The position numbers and the translations under genes were made by a program. 50,756 nucleotides of DNA from Chryseobacterium sp. 36-9 (GTDB taxonomy: Bacteria > Bacteroidota > Bacteroidia > Flavobacteriales > Weeksellaceae): positions 86,178-136,933 of the forward strand of contig MKVE01000018.1 in assembly GCA_001898785.1 (NCBI GenBank). The letters run 5' to 3'. Under the pieces are notes generated by a model that worked only from the letters and a program-made list of their open reading frames with translations, made no database searches and was not told the origin of the DNA. Shown here in pieces: positions 50,603-50,756 of the stretch; position 1 is the first letter of the stretch; every line of letters starts with the position of its first letter.

Positions 50603-50756
50603 TTAATTTTTAATAAACTTAATGGTTTGAATACCTTTATCTGTAAAGATATTAATCAGATAAGTACCTTGTACCAAAGTATGAACATTCAGTTTCCTTT
50701 CGCCATACATTGTTTTCTCTGAGACTTTCTTACCATCAATTGACATAATTACAATC
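50603..50756 (-). CDS. 3' end of a T9SS-secreted protein
   Basis: The window cuts this gene; 50 codons and the stop are visible. They encode the last part of a type A sorting domain (IVIMSIDGKKVSEKTMYGERK...GTYLINIFTDKGIQTIKFIKN). Nothing can be said about the mature protein. Confidence 0.8.
   Translation of the reverse strand, partial: IVIMSIDGKKVSEKTMYGERKLNVHTLVQGTYLINIFTDKGIQTIKFIKN

Noticed and set aside
1-50756. CRISPR array or cas genes
   Set aside because: No direct repeats of 24-40 bp with regular spacers and no Cas protein motifs.
1-50756. tRNA or rRNA genes
   Set aside because: No stretch of 70-90 bp with a cloverleaf-like arrangement and no 16S/23S-like conserved text was found in the gaps.

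Overview
The window is about 36% GC by eye and reads as a chromosome segment of a Flavobacteriia member of Bacteroidota, most like Chryseobacterium/Epilithonimonas (Weeksellaceae). Three things point there: type IX secretion C-terminal sorting domains (46264-47946 and the cut gene at the right edge), many copies of the Bacteroidota -7 promoter box TAnnTTTG in front of start codons with almost no Shine-Dalgarno sites, and protein families such as DUF6428, DUF6766 and T9SS beta-helix proteins. No rRNA, tRNA, CRISPR, transposase, prophage or integrase was seen.

Layout. (a) 1-11.4 kb is a stress-protection block. An eight-gene minus-strand run with 7-46 bp gaps goes from a large-subunit catalase (katE) through a low-affinity iron permease-like protein, a CinA-C protein, two SDRs, a cytoplasmic alpha-amylase and an FAD/Rieske oxidoreductase to DUF6766. 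It is flanked by a ferritin-like DUF892 protein, a DUF2383 four-helix protein and small lipoproteins. (b) 11.4-15.6 kb holds an NDH-2 dehydrogenase, then a plus-strand YceI-porin-YceI operon. (c) 16-23.4 kb is housekeeping: a MutS2 without Smr domain, an eRF1-like small protein, DUF1684, an AI-2E-type permease and an RsmI-like methyltransferase framed by two inverted copies of a ~130-155 bp repeat, a dicarboxylate symporter and an LMW phosphatase. (d) 23.4-25.3 kb is an arsenic operon (arsR, DUF6428, thioredoxin-type arsC, GNAT) with two ArsR-like operators and no efflux gene. (e) dnaA, a thioesterase and a GH43 glycosidase follow.

(f) 29.9-39.5 kb is the most interesting part. All genes are on the plus strand: an esterase with an N-terminal glycogen-binding-like domain, an M17 aminopeptidase, an ATP-grasp ligase, a second esterase, a RimK-like ATP-grasp ligase, a GCS2-type carboxylate-amine ligase, an embedded toxin-antitoxin pair, a class I glutamine amidotransferase and an atypical ATP-grasp-like protein. 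Four potential amide-forming or ATP-grasp enzymes plus an amidotransferase and hydrolases suggest a pathway that makes, modifies or trims a small peptide-like metabolite. The product is unknown.

(g) 39.6-50.8 kb is mixed: a frameshifted zinc-ribbon gene, a HAD phosphatase, a beta-propeller protein, an APC amino-acid permease, pnuC, two small hypotheticals, a nitronate monooxygenase-like enzyme, T9SS surface proteins with a decayed sorting-domain fragment, and a TPR histidine kinase/LytTR regulator pair. Several families of short palindromic repeats lie in the gaps between genes.
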